A stretch of DNA of 64,000 nt. It comes from Paragonimus westermani. Taxonomy: Eukaryota > Platyhelminthes > Trematoda > Plagiorchiida > Troglotrematidae. A program made the position numbers and the translations under genes. Shown one piece after another: positions 12,901 through 24,560 of the stretch. Positions within the stretch are counted from its first letter, which is position 1, and each line of letters opens with the position of its first letter. Under the pieces are notes generated by a model. That model was not told the origin of the DNA. It worked only from the letters and a program-made list of their open reading frames with translations, and did no database searches. The DNA lies in the NCBI GenBank assembly GCA_008508345.1, contig QNGE01000854.1, forward strand, positions 84,682-148,681. The letters are read 5' to 3'.

Positions 12901-12930
12901 CTCAGTCAAGCGATCAAATCAACTCGGTAT
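9930..12930. other. Unassigned non-coding DNA
   Basis: Nothing recognisable was found here. Frames of 60-79 codons occur on both strands without family motifs. Confidence 0.45.
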
Positions 12931-12932
12931 TC

Positions 12933-13148
12933 TCAACGAGCTTGACAGATAGGAAAAGGGACGGGAGCTAAAAGAATGTATAAAACAATAATACTCTCTA
13001 AGTATCGCTTCCTATCAACATCGCTGGAATTGTATCGTGTTCTAATTTTAGGCAATAAATTCCAACAATCGAATGCGGCGCTTATGAATGGAGCACCAGT
13101 CGACAACAGCTTTCTCTCCCCTCTATTATAATCAATAAAAGTGCCCAA
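12933..13148 (-). pseudogene. CR1/Jockey-like LINE, C-terminal tail
   Basis: The 71-codon minus-strand frame contains APFISAAFDCWNLLPK followed about 15 residues later by RKRYLESI. CR1- and Jockey-type LINE ORF2 proteins end with a block of the form FxxRxxxxWNxLPxxVxxxxSxxxFKxxL, which this matches in order and spacing. The frame begins inside the element and no RT was identified upstream (higher coordinates), so this is a 3' fragment. It ends a few hundred bases from two SINE copies. Confidence 0.5.
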
Positions 13149-13466
13149 CCACTGATTTTAAATCCACCAACCAAACGCACTCAAATAAAATATCCTTAGT
13201 TTATCAAATGTTATAAAAGCCTAACCAACTGCGAACACACCTGTGAAAGTTCGAGTAACTAACAGCGGATTGTTTTAAACATTCGTGCGTTGTGTTGAAT
13301 TTCAAAATTGGGACAAACATTGATGTGAATTTATTCTGATACCATGAAATGAGCAATGCAATGTCCGATCACTAGGGTCAACTGGACTGAACTCTGCTGA
13401 CTATACAGAAATTCTACTTGAGGTCCGCTTGGTGTTTTCTATCTGGATAACAAGAGCGCCCCCAAT

Positions 13467-13477
13467 AAATTTGTCCA
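13467..13477 (+). repeat. Target-site duplication, left
   Basis: AAATTTGTCCA occurs here and again at 13757-13767, exactly flanking the first tRNA-SINE. An 11-bp perfect direct repeat in this position is the expected footprint of LINE-mediated target-primed insertion. Confidence 0.75.
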
Positions 13478-13756
13478 TTTGATCATTGCTCACAAGCGAG
13501 AGTGGTTGAGCGTTCAGATTTGATGATTCAGTCGTGCCTAGTGTGAGGTCAATGGCGCAGTGGTTAACACGGTTGCCTCATGATTGGAATGTCCGGAGTT
13601 CAAATCCCGGTCGTGGCAAGGATATGCTGCACTACTGAGGGCTCTAATGAGAGAGAAACTCGAGTCTAGTGCTTCTTATCGAAAGAGGCTGACTGGAAAG
13701 TCTATCTGAATGCGAACGCTGCAATCAAATGTGAGTGACGGTCAACTTGAAAATGA
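13478..13756 (+). mobile_element. tRNA-derived SINE with hammerhead-like domain, copy 1
   Basis: This is a non-autonomous element about 279 bases long. It has an unrelated leader, then a tRNA-like head with a box A around TGGCGCAGTGGTTAACACGG (13552-13571) and a box B in GAGTTCAAATCCC (13596-13608), the internal RNA polymerase III promoter. A hammerhead-like fold follows at 13629-13672, then a tail ending TTGAAAATG. It is flanked by an 11-bp target-site duplication (13467-13477 and 13757-13767). A second copy lies 1 kb away. The layout recalls the schistosome SM-alpha SINE-like repeats, which combine pol III boxes with a hammerhead ribozyme; homology to that family is inference. Confidence 0.8.
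13629..13672 (+). ncRNA. Hammerhead-ribozyme-like fold in SINE copy 1
   Basis: GCACTA (13629-13634) pairs perfectly with TAGTGC (13667-13672) as stem I, directly abutting the core as a hammerhead requires. Next come CTGAGGG (consensus CUGANGA, last A replaced by G), CTCT/AGAG (13642-13645 and 13650-13653) as stem II, GAAA (13655-13658), a short ACTC/GAGT stem III, and cleavage-type GTC (13664-13666). The single core change at the A9 position and the short stem III suggest weak or no activity as a monomer. Confidence 0.55.
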
Positions 13757-13767
13757 AAATTTGTCCA
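13757..13767 (+). repeat. Target-site duplication, right
   Basis: Second copy of AAATTTGTCCA, immediately after the SINE tail. Confidence 0.75.
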
Positions 13768-14495
13768 AGCAGGCTCTGAACGACTTGCCTCAGTGTCGTT
13801 GAACGAACGCCCTGTGGTCCGGCCTACCGACCTACCTACATCACAACAACAAGAAAGTGAGTGCACAGAAGCAGTTAGGTTCACAACTGGTAGTTCATGC
13901 TTTGTGAGTGATATTAGTAACGGGAACAGGCCACATGGTGTCGCTTTGAAGCAACTGAACGTAATGCAAGGCTAATGGGCGATTCTCTATACTGTTCTGT
14001 TGCCCCAGAGAGCTATGAAAATGATGTGTTTGGAATTAATCGTAGTTACCGGATTTCACGGATTTATGATCATCACATTACGAACTGGAATGGAATCTAC
14101 CTTCGTGCAATATCCTTATACCATACTGCTTGGTAAAGTTTGTCCTTATACCCAATATGAATTATTCGACAACAGAATTATTGAACAGTAGATCACTTCC
14201 ATTTAAGCAGTTCGAACTCATTAAAAATGTTAATGTGAATGACCTATATCTGTGTTGCACGTAGTAAACAGTGTGCTGTTGTGTTCAAGATGTGGCTGCA
14301 TTTTCATATTACCACTCAGAAGACAGATTAGTTCGTCGAATTTTATTTTCACGAAAAATATGACACCGCGATGTGGTCGATTGAATGATTTGTTAAAAAG
14401 GTATGCCCAGTGCGCTGTTGAAAAGACCAGCTGCTTTCAATAACAGGAGACAATCGTACATACATCGTTGTTTTGACAAGACGATCGAGCAACCT

Positions 14496-14775
14496 GATCA
14501 TTTCTCACAAGCGAGAGTGGTTGAGCGTTCAGATGTGATAATTCAGTCGTGCCTATTATGAGGTCAATGGCGTAGTGGTCAACACAGTTGCCTCATGATT
14601 TGGAATGTCCGGAGTTCAAATCCCGGTCGTGGCAAGGATATTGTGCACTACTGACGGGCTCTAACGAGAACAAAACTCCAATCTAGTGCTTCTATTCGAA
14701 AGAGGCTGGCTGGAAAGTCTATCTGAATGCGAAGGCTGTGATCAAATGTGAGTGAAGGTCAATTTGAAAATAAAC
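14496..14775 (+). mobile_element. tRNA-derived SINE with hammerhead-like domain, copy 2
   Basis: This copy is co-linear with the one at 13478-13756 over its whole length and differs by scattered substitutions and single-base indels (by eye close to 90% identical). Box A-like TGGCGTAGTGGTCAACACAG and box B-like GAGTTCAAATCCC are retained. The hammerhead-like part at 14645-14689 also keeps stem I. No clear target-site duplication is visible. The two copies share only the element, not the flanks, so they are independent insertions rather than a tandem duplication. Confidence 0.8.
14645..14689 (+). ncRNA. Hammerhead-ribozyme-like fold in SINE copy 2
   Basis: GCACTA (14645-14650) and TAGTGC (14684-14689) again form a perfect stem I. 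CTGACGGG follows, then CTC/GAG as stem II (14659-14661 and 14666-14668). AAAAC replaces GAAAC, and the cleavage-type triplet is ATC (14681-14683). Core changes differ from those in copy 1, as expected if both descend independently from an intact ancestor. Confidence 0.5.
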
Positions 14776-15229
14776 CAAATTCCCGACTACTCATCAGAAA
14801 TCATGGTTCATTGAATTTGTCGAAGGATGGCTGAAAACATGGTTACCAGATTTAAATTTTATCGGCAGCTTCTGGAGACCGACTCGAAGTTATTGGCCCA
14901 AGACTTCTAGATATATTGAACGCACCACACCTTAAACACGATCGTTTTCTTTTTGAGGCATTCACTCTGCAAAATGCACAACAGATTGATTAGTTAAATT
15001 AGGATTCGCTCAAAACCAGCATGCAAACGTTATTGTGAGAACTTCTGAAAAACGGTCAGTACACTTGACAGGGTTAGGAAATAATCACCGAACATGTTCA
15101 TCAGTAGGAAACAGAATATTTTAACGGAAATGTTGCTGGGAGGAGTAGAACAGAAATAAAAATTAATAACTTATTTGGATTCAACTTCAGCTTGGACATT
15201 TTGTTAATGTGATTTCGCTTAAAACTTCC

Positions 15230-15259
15230 CTGAGGAAGGTCACCCGAAGTGATTGAAAA
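15230..15259 (+). ncRNA. Hammerhead-like core next to repeat R1
   Basis: CTGAGGA (fits CUGANGA) is followed by GTCAC...GTGAT, able to form a stem with one G-T pair, and then GAAA at 15255-15258. All invariant core bases of the two catalytic strands are therefore present. I cannot find a convincing stem I or NUH cleavage site, so this is a partial match that could be the 3' region of an old retroelement. Confidence 0.3.
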
Positions 15260-15262
15260 GTA

Positions 15263-15384
15263 GCGTATTACAACTTGCTCATAACTTTGTGTCATTCCCA
15301 ATCTGTTCATCAGTAACATGTTAAACACGACGCCCAATCTGTTTGGCTTCATTCGTACTAAATTTGCTGCGGATGTTTTACAAC
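15263..15384 (+). repeat. Dispersed repeat R1, copy 2
   Basis: Matches the reverse complement of 2267-2387. It lies directly downstream of the hammerhead-like core at 15230-15259. A 120-codon minus-strand frame covers it but does not resemble any known protein. Confidence 0.6.
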
Positions 15385-15673
15385 AGGGTTTTTCGTTTTC
15401 AATAGGCTGACTGAAAGTTCGGCTAGAGAACGGAAGATTCGATAGCTTCTGAATGATGTTCAATTCACGTTAACCGAAAATCAACCTACATAACGCTAGC
15501 GCAGATAGCGTTCAGGAAGATTCGTTGTGTGTGTCCAACATGTACAATAGTCTTGGCCCTGAGGTCATCGTCTGGTACTGTTATCTGTTTGGACATTCTG
15601 ACAGTCAAGCACACAAATGTGACCGAAAATGTTGCACCTGGTCACTCGGTTGTACTTGATGTTAGGGTAATTT

Positions 15674-15735
15674 TGGCGTAGTCTAATGGGCTGTCCCATG
15701 AAAGCGTGTCTGCATTTAAATTCCGGGCCTTGAGA
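15674..15735 (+). repeat. tRNA-like SINE head, degenerate
   Basis: TTGGCGTAGTCTAATGGGC resembles a tRNA box A, and about 40 bases later CATTTAAATTCCGGGCC resembles a T-arm/box B. Spacing fits a tRNA. Nothing of the hammerhead-like domain is recognisable, so this may be a different or truncated SINE. Confidence 0.4.
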
Positions 15736-15739
15736 ATCT

Positions 15740-18700
15740 CACTCATTGGTCAAGAACGTTTCGTGAAATCCAACCCTATATTGCGTGAGTATCATGACGT
15801 GCACAATCACACTTTGACTTGTGTAGTTTTCGTATGAAAACTATTCCAGCGACAGAACCTGACCCATTCGCGGCTTCCTGTTTTAACACGCCAGTATCTG
15901 AAGATGTGCATTTCGCTAACTCAAAGGACTGTATAACATTGACAGAAAACGAGAAGAAAACAATCTGTTAAACGTATTATGACATCGTTTTTCCCGTAAA
16001 TCTGTGAGAGACTGTGATGCCACGTTACTAAATCTTACAGCAGCAGTCGTAAACAGTCCGCAATTTGGCTAACAAACTGGAAAATTGTTTTATCAAAGAC
16101 GATCAAAGTGGGGATCGCAGTTTGTAATTCTACAAAACTAGCCAGCATTACACACCCTGATTCAGAATGTTTTTCCTGACCTGTGTATTATCTTTGGTAA
16201 TTCTTAGAAAAATTTTGGTTCGTTTGGTGAGTCTTTCTATCACAACTAAGAATAAGTTCAGTATAATTCAGGCTATCACTCACGAGAAGTTGATCTTGTA
16301 TATTGGTCTTACATAGGGATTTAACACATCAGTTTCATTATGTCAGTTCTTCCGTGGTGTTTTGAAAAACAACCGCAACCATTTGAAAGATATAATTCCT
16401 TTGTCCCTTGTGATATATGTGTGTCAGAAAAATGATTCCAGGGGACACGTGTGTTTCAACCGTAGCAATTTAACAACACTGCTTGTCATATGCCTGACCA
16501 CTACTTATTGGTTTGCTAAACGAAAATATATTTCGTTTTCGTTCTTCTGTTCATTCTTGAACGCCTTTTCAAAAATATCGACTGTAAAACCAGTATTCCG
16601 TTCGATAGTTTTACCTATAAGAAAATAAACGGATAACATCAAATCCTCACTGAATCTGCAAACAGATATTGTAACTCACACTTGGATACGTGACATAATT
16701 TCAAAATTTCACATATGAATTCTAATCAGAACAGTTTTGAAATTGGGCATAGCTTACATGAACACACGGAGCATTCAGGTATGTAAGCTCCCACTCTGAG
16801 TTGGAAAAGTCAGTCATGCGTATTTAATGAAACAACTTTCACAGAAATCAATTTAAAGGCTACTTAGAGCTGATGTGAAAACAACCACATTACAGCGTAA
16901 GAAAGTTTTTTCGAATGCAGAAAAACAAACCAACCAAGTGTATTTTGTTAAAATGTGAATGTTACGCACCACACGTTACCATGCGATTGTGCAGAGGTCA
17001 ACAGTGACGTACTTTCTGTAAACATACATTAAGAAACTTCTGAACCGGATGAAGTCACGTTGCCATTTTCTCATTAAATGTATGTCAACAACTTGAACTC
17101 AGATTCACTTCCTAAGTGAGAACTAGTATTCCACACTGAGAAACACTGCAGATGAGTAAAACTATTGTGTGAAAATACGTGGCATATAGGTACACAGTGG
17201 CTATTGCGTGAATTTTTTTGAATAATTCTGAAAATTTGCTGTGAATCTTCAAAAAAACAGACTACTGAATGAGGTTTAGAAGAAAATAATTTAATCGTAA
17301 AACAAGGGAAGTTTTAGGTATCCGGAGTAAGGAATAGAAATCTCTACGTGGAGTGTTAAACACATTACATCTGAAAACATTCGATGACATTCCTAAAGGC
17401 GTTTGATTCCACATTTTATGACAGATTGTCAAACCTCAATAATTGTGGTAACGTAACTTGCTTTGGACTACGGTCAAACCAAGTAGTTAGAACAGTGCAG
17501 ATGGAAGAATTGGATTAACCATTCATACTTAATATCTGGGCATTAGTATTTGTTCTGCAATTCCGGCGAACTTTATCCAGTGAAAACACACGTGTTATAT
17601 CCATGAATATCTTTCCGTTCAAACTGATCACTGCTTACCATTTCTATCAGCCATTCTCCGCAAAACACGTGAGCCATACCGTCTAGTCCAGATGATTATG
17701 ACAGTCGTCAATACATCGTTGGACTAAATGTTGAGTACACTCAAGTTCTGTGCAGATACGTCAAGTTTCCAGGTGGGGATAAAAAACACATCATGATGTG
17801 GAATGAGAATCTGAGCAATACTTGATTAGGCAAGTGGGTCTCACAATGTGCAGATCTGCATTTAATTCCATACCATATATCTGGGTCGTCGATCCGGATA
17901 CCAGACAAACATCTGGTTGCTGCAAATTTAGCAGTGATTCTAAATTCGTGCAAAATGCCTCTGCATTTCCAACTGCAATTGAATCTAAAGTGCATCAACC
18001 AGGTTTCTGGAATTCTGGCTTCAACCCTACCTTATGTACCGACACGTTCATCTCGTCTACAAAAATCATTTGACCAATTCAGAACAAAAGCAACGTCTGA
18101 ATATTCCAACTTTTTAGAGGTTTCTAGCTCTTTATAAAGAAAGCACTTTTTCTAAATTGTGCAGAAACAAGTGTGTGTTGTTTCAAAGTTGATTAGTTGC
18201 CAGGGCGTTGTGCACTGGTTGACCACACACCCGGCTAAAGTAGATTAGACTGCGATTAATGGAATGCCTGCTGGACGGGCAACTGTTTGCAGTGAAACCT
18301 GTTGCCTTCCTATATCTATTTGCACACGTTTTATTCTTGCTAATTTCAGATAAAATGCTGTTATACGCCTTTAAACATTTAATTTCAGAAAGTACAACGG
18401 TAACGCTTACTCGCAGAACATACGCTTCTTTAAAACTTAACTTGTCTGAAACCAGATGAAAACATTATTGTCATCTTTAATTATGAAATAAACGATAGCT
18501 TCGATTTCACCGCTTATCAGCCCACATGCGGTCACAGTGACGACCTTAGCATAGATTGATATCTACATTTTCGAGTGACTGAACACCTCAGTAAATCCAC
18601 CGAAAGAACCTATATGCAAGCTCGCACCAAACTGCAAATCTCACCTCATTGATTGCCCGAGACACCCAGTCACTTGGTTGTCTTACACAAAATCCAAAAT

Positions 18701-20550
18701 CCCAGCTGATTTTGGAGTTTTGTTCAGCTAACAAAAGAAGACGATGTTTTGTGTACAAAATACCGGTTTGGTAGTATCAAACTTGACATAATACTGTGGC
18801 CATCTGCTGGACTGTCCATGCAGTGCGGCTTTCAACGTTCAGTTTACTCAGCACGGTTGGATGACACAAGCGAGTGGGTCCGGTTAACATCGGCGAAACC
18901 TGCCTGAATAATCCGGTACAAATGCAAATCGTCCGGTTGATTACGACGGGCTCCTTGATTGTGCACTATTGACGCAATCGCTGTTTGCCTCGGAAACTGG
19001 GCACCTTGACGGATACGTCTTCAGTTACGAAATGATCTTGACAAACTATGCGTACTCAACTGGATGACGTGAACGACATGCAGTGATCGGACGGAAGGTG
19101 GAGTTTTTGGCGACAGAAAATAACATTAAAATCTAACGGTAAATCGAGTTAGCTATACGTTTTATTTCATTCTGGGAGAGTGCATTCTGCTTTTAAGATG
19201 CCTCAACATTTATTTCCTGAAGAGCAGTACGTTATCAACAAAATTACTTAGACAGACAGAGAAACGCTGTGCAAGTGGATACTCCTATTCTGATAAATTA
19301 TCGACGAATACACAAATTTACACGGGTTTCATGCCTTCATCGAACAACGTCAAAAAGGCTACAATTTGAAACGCGTTGATTTTAATCTCAATAGAATCCG
19401 AAGTGAACCAGCCTGGTTAACTCCAGTTGGCTGCAAAGTTTGCACAATAGCAATCGTATCCATTATTCAGATAGTTTATAAAATTATTCATACAAATGAA
19501 CAACAGGCAGCGTTGATGGTTGACAGGTAGTTTGTCTTCTGGCAACATATTTTTCACCGTCATCAATTATTCTTCAATGTCCAATCAGGAATTCACTTTG
19601 CAATCCATTCGGCAGTTAATTATACATTCTAAGAAAATCGCCCCTGGGTCTGTGCAAAAGAATCGCAAATATGCATTACTCGTTTTCTTTTGGTCCAGGT
19701 AAGGAGTTTCTCATCTGTTAAAACTGTTTGCTGGCCATTTTCCTCCCAGGCGATAGCAGTACATATGAATGGATCCGTAGAATTTTCGTTCATTGGTTTA
19801 ATCTAAACAAACTACCTGCGTACTGAAAAGTCGTTGGGAAATTCATCCTTTTGAGAAATAATTTCGGGTTCTCGTGAGTTTAATATAACATAACATGTTT
19901 TGATTTTCAATAAAATATTAGCAACAATAAAACGCTTCCGAACGTTGAAAATGATGACAACTGGAGACGTAATCACAGGTAATGTGATAGATACGCAATG
20001 TGGAGATTCAGCCAATAAGTGCTTAAGGTATCTCAGCACTGGCTAACTTTCAAGAGAGCAGTCATGCAAACTGTAGACTGTACTACAGATATATAAATAT
20101 ACATAATATTTACGCAAATTCATTTTATTAGAAGAAATGCCTCTTTGGACAGCCTTCGGTTCCACAGGCATGTGTACGAAGCGAACCGGCCTCCTATACT
20201 CGATTGTTCGTTGCACATGTGAATCACCTTTTGGCAGAGTGAGGACATCGGGAGACAGCTTTCTTTCGAGGCAGGGGTTCCAGTTACTGTTCTTTACAAT
20301 TAGACGGGAGTCAGCATAAGCGAAGACCCCAATGTGCCTTGCAAACGAATTTCACAAAAGAAAGTCATATTGGCACTAACAACATGGTAAAATGTTTTGT
20401 TACACAATTCACATTCGATTTTTGTTAAGCTTGCCATTTGGTTTTGAGCACCAGCACACAAAGGTCACTACGTTTTTAAACCCGTCTCAATATTGAGCAG
20501 TGTGTCACTCATTGAAACCACTACCAGTGCGTCGTCAATGTACGAAACCT
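15740..20550. other. Unassigned non-coding DNA
   Basis: No gene or element is identified. The frames at 17741-18137 overlap in three registers on both strands without recognisable motifs. Confidence 0.45.
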
Positions 20551-20554
20551 TTGA

Positions 20555-20968
20555 GTACATCGAATAGGCCTTCAAACAATGTTGTCGATTGGCGCAATTT
20601 ATCTTGCTTCTGGTCCGATCAATCCAATGGAGGATTTCAACAAACACCGGGAACTCACCATTGGGGTCATGTCGGAATCAACTGAAGCATTGCATACCCC
20701 AGAGATTGCCCATCTCATTGCAGGAAAATTCGTAGATTTGGCTGAGACCATTTCAGTGGCGACTATGGAAAGAAAGTTAGTAGATCCGAGGTGCGCAGAG
20801 CTGGTTCTTCAGAACACGATTTTGAACTGTCATCAAATCGACTGCTTGGTTGTTCGAGAACAACCAAGAGACCTCCTCTTGCTAAATTCATCACCTGTTA
20901 TTAAACGATCATCATTTAATAGATCAGTCAAGGAAAAGCCTTTTCACGGACTCAAAACAATTTATTGA
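20555..20968 (+). CDS. Unrecognised 130-codon open reading frame
   Basis: An ATG at 20579 opens a 129-residue frame with a balanced, protein-like composition (acidic and aliphatic residues mixed, for example LIAGKFVDLAETISVATMER). It is among the longest recognisable frames outside the transposons and the GTPase exon. No domain, signal peptide or membrane segment is seen, and no convincing splice sites or promoter were located. It could be an exon of an unknown gene, a relic of a retroelement, or chance. Codon-conservation data would be needed to decide. Confidence 0.2.
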   Translation, partial: VHRIGLQTMLSIGAIYLASGPINPMEDFNKHRELTIGVMSESTEALHTPEIAHLIAGKFVDLAETISVATMERKLVDPRCAELVLQNTILNCHQIDCLVVREQPRDLLLLNSSPVIKRSSFNRSVKEKPFHGLKTIY

Positions 20969-20969
20969 C

Positions 20970-23900
20970 ATAACACACTAGTGTAAATTCACAACTACTA
21001 GGATGAAACGAAGTCACTGGTGTAATCACTGAGAAAAATATCAATGAATAATGCATTGGTACCTCTGTTCAGCATTGATCGCTTCACGTGTTCTGCTGTA
21101 AAGCCGCCCTATAATTGCCTGGTTTATTAGACCTAAGCTTAATTTATATCTCCATGTTTTTTATAGCATCAATTGTAAGCTAAGCAAAATTTGAAAGAAG
21201 GATTTTAATCAGCACCGAAGATTCCTGTGGAACTAGTGAAACGGGTTTTTCATATTTTTATTGATCAACTAATCATTTTCGCCTGCTCTTATACTTGTTG
21301 TCACTACCGCTGACATGCTTCACAATTGCACAAAACCGGTTTAAGGTCACTGGTAATCGAACCTCTGGAAATTCATATTGATTAGCCTAAGAGGACTCAA
21401 TAACTTGGTCACTTATACACACTTCATCGAAATTTGTACATTGACGCTTATTTTGACAAAAGATTCTTAGATCAGCTATTCGCTATTGTGTGTGTTAACT
21501 CGGTGCATAGTTTTATAGATAAAGGACGATAATGAGTAATAGATACAATGTATGGAGCAAGTCAAATTTATACCAGCCTGGAAGAGGTTGTCAGCATTCG
21601 AACATTCAGCAGTCTGGTCCCCCGTATTTTCACGTTTTCACAGCCGTCGTCTGGAATGAAAGATTAAGTCACACTGGCCTGTTATCTGTCTACCCCGACC
21701 ACAACAGCAGCCGCGCTTGATCCAACACACATGTCATCACCTTAATGTGTACGGAGTGTATTGGCTGTCGTAGTATTGGGTATAGTGTATATGTGATAAT
21801 TGACTGCCTGAGGCTGTTTCCATTACCAACCGCAATCATCCCGTGAGTTAGTGCAACTCTGAACTAAGTGGCTACCTTCACAGCAGGCAGCTGCTGCAGA
21901 CTTCAAGCACAGAGTCACTCACACTAGACAGTATGACCTGTGCATGTTGTAACTGTAATCAATACACTATATGCGCCCTTAGTGTTTTTATGAGGTTTCT
22001 GTAGCATTTCGTCAATTTAAACAGATGATCGGAATGAGACTAATAAACACTGAGTTTATTGCTTCCATAGTGAAAATGCTGCTTGGATTCAAACTTGAAA
22101 ATGTTGGTTGGTCAGGTACTAAGGAGCTAGCGACAACTTACAAGTCACAAGACGGTCAGTTCGCAGGCGTAAAATTATGAAAACATATAGCAGTCTAGCT
22201 GACAGAAACTATACATGAGAAAGCAAAGGCGGGGTTTAGAATATTAAAGTTATACCAGTGGTATTGGGTATAGCTCCATACAGTATATCGACTGATGCGG
22301 TGACTTAACGACTCAGAGTAGCTATCAATCAGTACGGATAACAGGTTTTTGATCTGGTCGGCAATGACCACTGTCACCTTATCGCAGCGAGCTGAGAAGT
22401 TGGCAAAACACTTTGTTATTGGTAATCATTTTAAACATGTACAATTATGTCCACATGCGTATGTTTTCATGACGGCTTTAACGACAAGTAATTCGAGTCT
22501 TACGTGTAATGGTTACCGATTTCATAACGGTATTCATAGTATTACACAGCATAATGTTGGAAAACGCAAACACTATTACCTAACTTTATACACAGATAGA
22601 TACGTTGAACTGAGAAATTGACTATATTTCGTGCATGGAAATTAAATTGTAACTTGACACAATTATGCAAGCAGCCGTGTACCAAATTCGAAACAGCATG
22701 GATTTGATACACAATGAATAGACTAAGCAGGAAGAATTGCCTGGGAACACGTGATTCATACCACGCACATTATTGTTGGAAATGTCTGCTCATAATTCAT
22801 CTCGTATTGATTATTTATCAATAACTTAGACAATGTACACTTCATTGTTGAGTTTCTTATTTTTTCAACATGTTTCAAAATACTCATAACCAGCAGCAAC
22901 ATTCCGAGACCACACGTCATGTCATAGATACTACTGTCATTAAAATCACACAGCGTGTATCTTTTATATTCAATTGTCTGAGACACTCATATTTTCCAGA
23001 TGAAAAAATCGACTTTGCTTCAGTCTATTATTCATTATTTATTGAGCACAATTTTGACATAGTGTTCTGAATGCCATGTGACTTCTTGAACATAAAATTT
23101 CTATAAATAAACCTCATTTATTCTAATGTAGCATTTTTGATTATGTTACATCGTTTTGTCCACATAAGAATTCAGACAGGCTGGATCTGGATTTCGACAT
23201 TGAACGCTTCAACTTCACCAGGGAACTACGACTTTTGGCAATATTGCCTATTTGGCGGCTGTGTATTAAAATTCCGGTCTAGATCTTGGCTGCAGACCAG
23301 CCAATCTAAAACATGCATCTGCCGAAGGGAAAGTGGATAACCTGAAATTTGAGACGTATTTATTACTGGCCTCATTACGTTTCTCCATGATCATAACACG
23401 ATTATTAGTCTAGTTATCCTTCATAACTTAATGGCATACTTCAATAACGCATCTACATATCAGGGCTATTCACACTCAGTTTCACGCATGCCAACTTTGA
23501 CGCTTAGAAATTGTGCATTTGTCCATTTCCACTGAAGTTGAATGTCTATGACTTGGAGGAGTTGATTTCTTAGGTATTCGACAATCCGGCTAAAGACATT
23601 CTCCTACTCCCTATGTTATACACTCTGCGATGCACGATGATTTCCCGTTCACTAGTAGGAAATCTACAAGCGCATTCTCTTACTGTCGTTTAACTCTGGA
23701 GTCCGAAACCGCAGAGCACAGTCGGCAATGTGCTTCAAAGTCTGCAGGCGTTGGTTTAATTGCTCAAGAATTTGCCCAAAATAAGGCATTTCCGACCGCT
23801 TTGATCGTTACATCTCTAAGTACAAGGGAATAACAAATATTGTACTGACACTAGCTGTTTCTGTCGGCTGCGCAGTCACCTGACACGAGAACAGAAAGCC

Positions 23901-24300
23901 TCCACAACATTTGCAGCAGGCACATTTCATGTAACAGGTTAAAAACCATCTGCGTCAAAGTAATTAGTTAAAGTTGTTCTCCTTCACTAATGACAAAAGA
24001 TTAAGTGATGGTGAGTCTTACAATGTGACTGTACGGACGACGAAGATAAGCACCAGTTGAAACTGGTTGGGTTAGTATGAACAATCGTGGTCTGTGGGAA
24101 ACACAACGGACCAACCAGATTGCGTCGTGCCGGATAGGAAGGTAGAAAGCTAAACGTGGTGAATCTGTGTATTTTCTTTTACACTTGTAAAAATCCTTCC
24201 CCCCCCCCCGTTGGTTGACAAGATGACCAATTAACCAGCATAATTCAGCCTTAAAAAATCAAACCTTTCGGATTAATTGTGTTAAAAATCATCTACCTAC
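20970..24300. other. Unassigned non-coding DNA
   Basis: Nothing recognisable apart from short stop-rich frames. A run of 11 C lies near 24199-24209. Confidence 0.45.
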
Positions 24301-24311
24301 ATCCTGATACT

Positions 24312-24560
24312 GAGAACGCTGTCTTCCAACCTGACGGCTAATCCTCCATTCGCACAGACTAATAAGTAGCTTATGAAAATCGTGTTGGGGATGTTATCGT
24401 CTACACAAAACATGTCTGACGTCAAACAAAATTATTCCAATATACTACCGCTCATACGAGCTGCATTACTGTTGGATGAAAACTGAGAAATGTGAGTGGA
24501 TACTGTCTGGCTGTGCTTGTCAATATCCACTAATTTTCTGTTTGTCCCACTTCAGAGATG
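24312..24560 (+). pseudogene. Ty3/Gypsy-type reverse transcriptase relic
   Basis: In one frame the translation reads ENAVFQPDG (24312-24338), matching the EKTAFxTPxG block of Ty3/Gypsy RTs, and later DVIVYTKHV (24390-24416), matching the YxDDVIVYS catalytic block. In the next frame MKTEKCEW (about 24476-24499) matches the LKPEKCEF block. The DVIVY-to-KCE distance of about 33 codons is the usual one. The region between the first two blocks is shortened, and there are several stops. No LTRs, RNase H or integrase were recognised nearby. Confidence 0.55.

Noticed and set aside
13644..13658. Alternative hammerhead core CTAATGA...GAAA in SINE copy 1
   Set aside because: The essential G5 would be A and the nearest stem I base pair would be T-T. 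The core starting at CTGA (13635), which abuts a perfect stem I, fits better.
15101..15463. 120-codon minus-strand frame
   Set aside because: Largely covered by dispersed repeat R1; the homologous copy at 2.3 kb does not keep the frame.
18190..18260. Box A-like GTTGTGCACTGGTTGACC
   Set aside because: No box B at the expected distance; probably chance.
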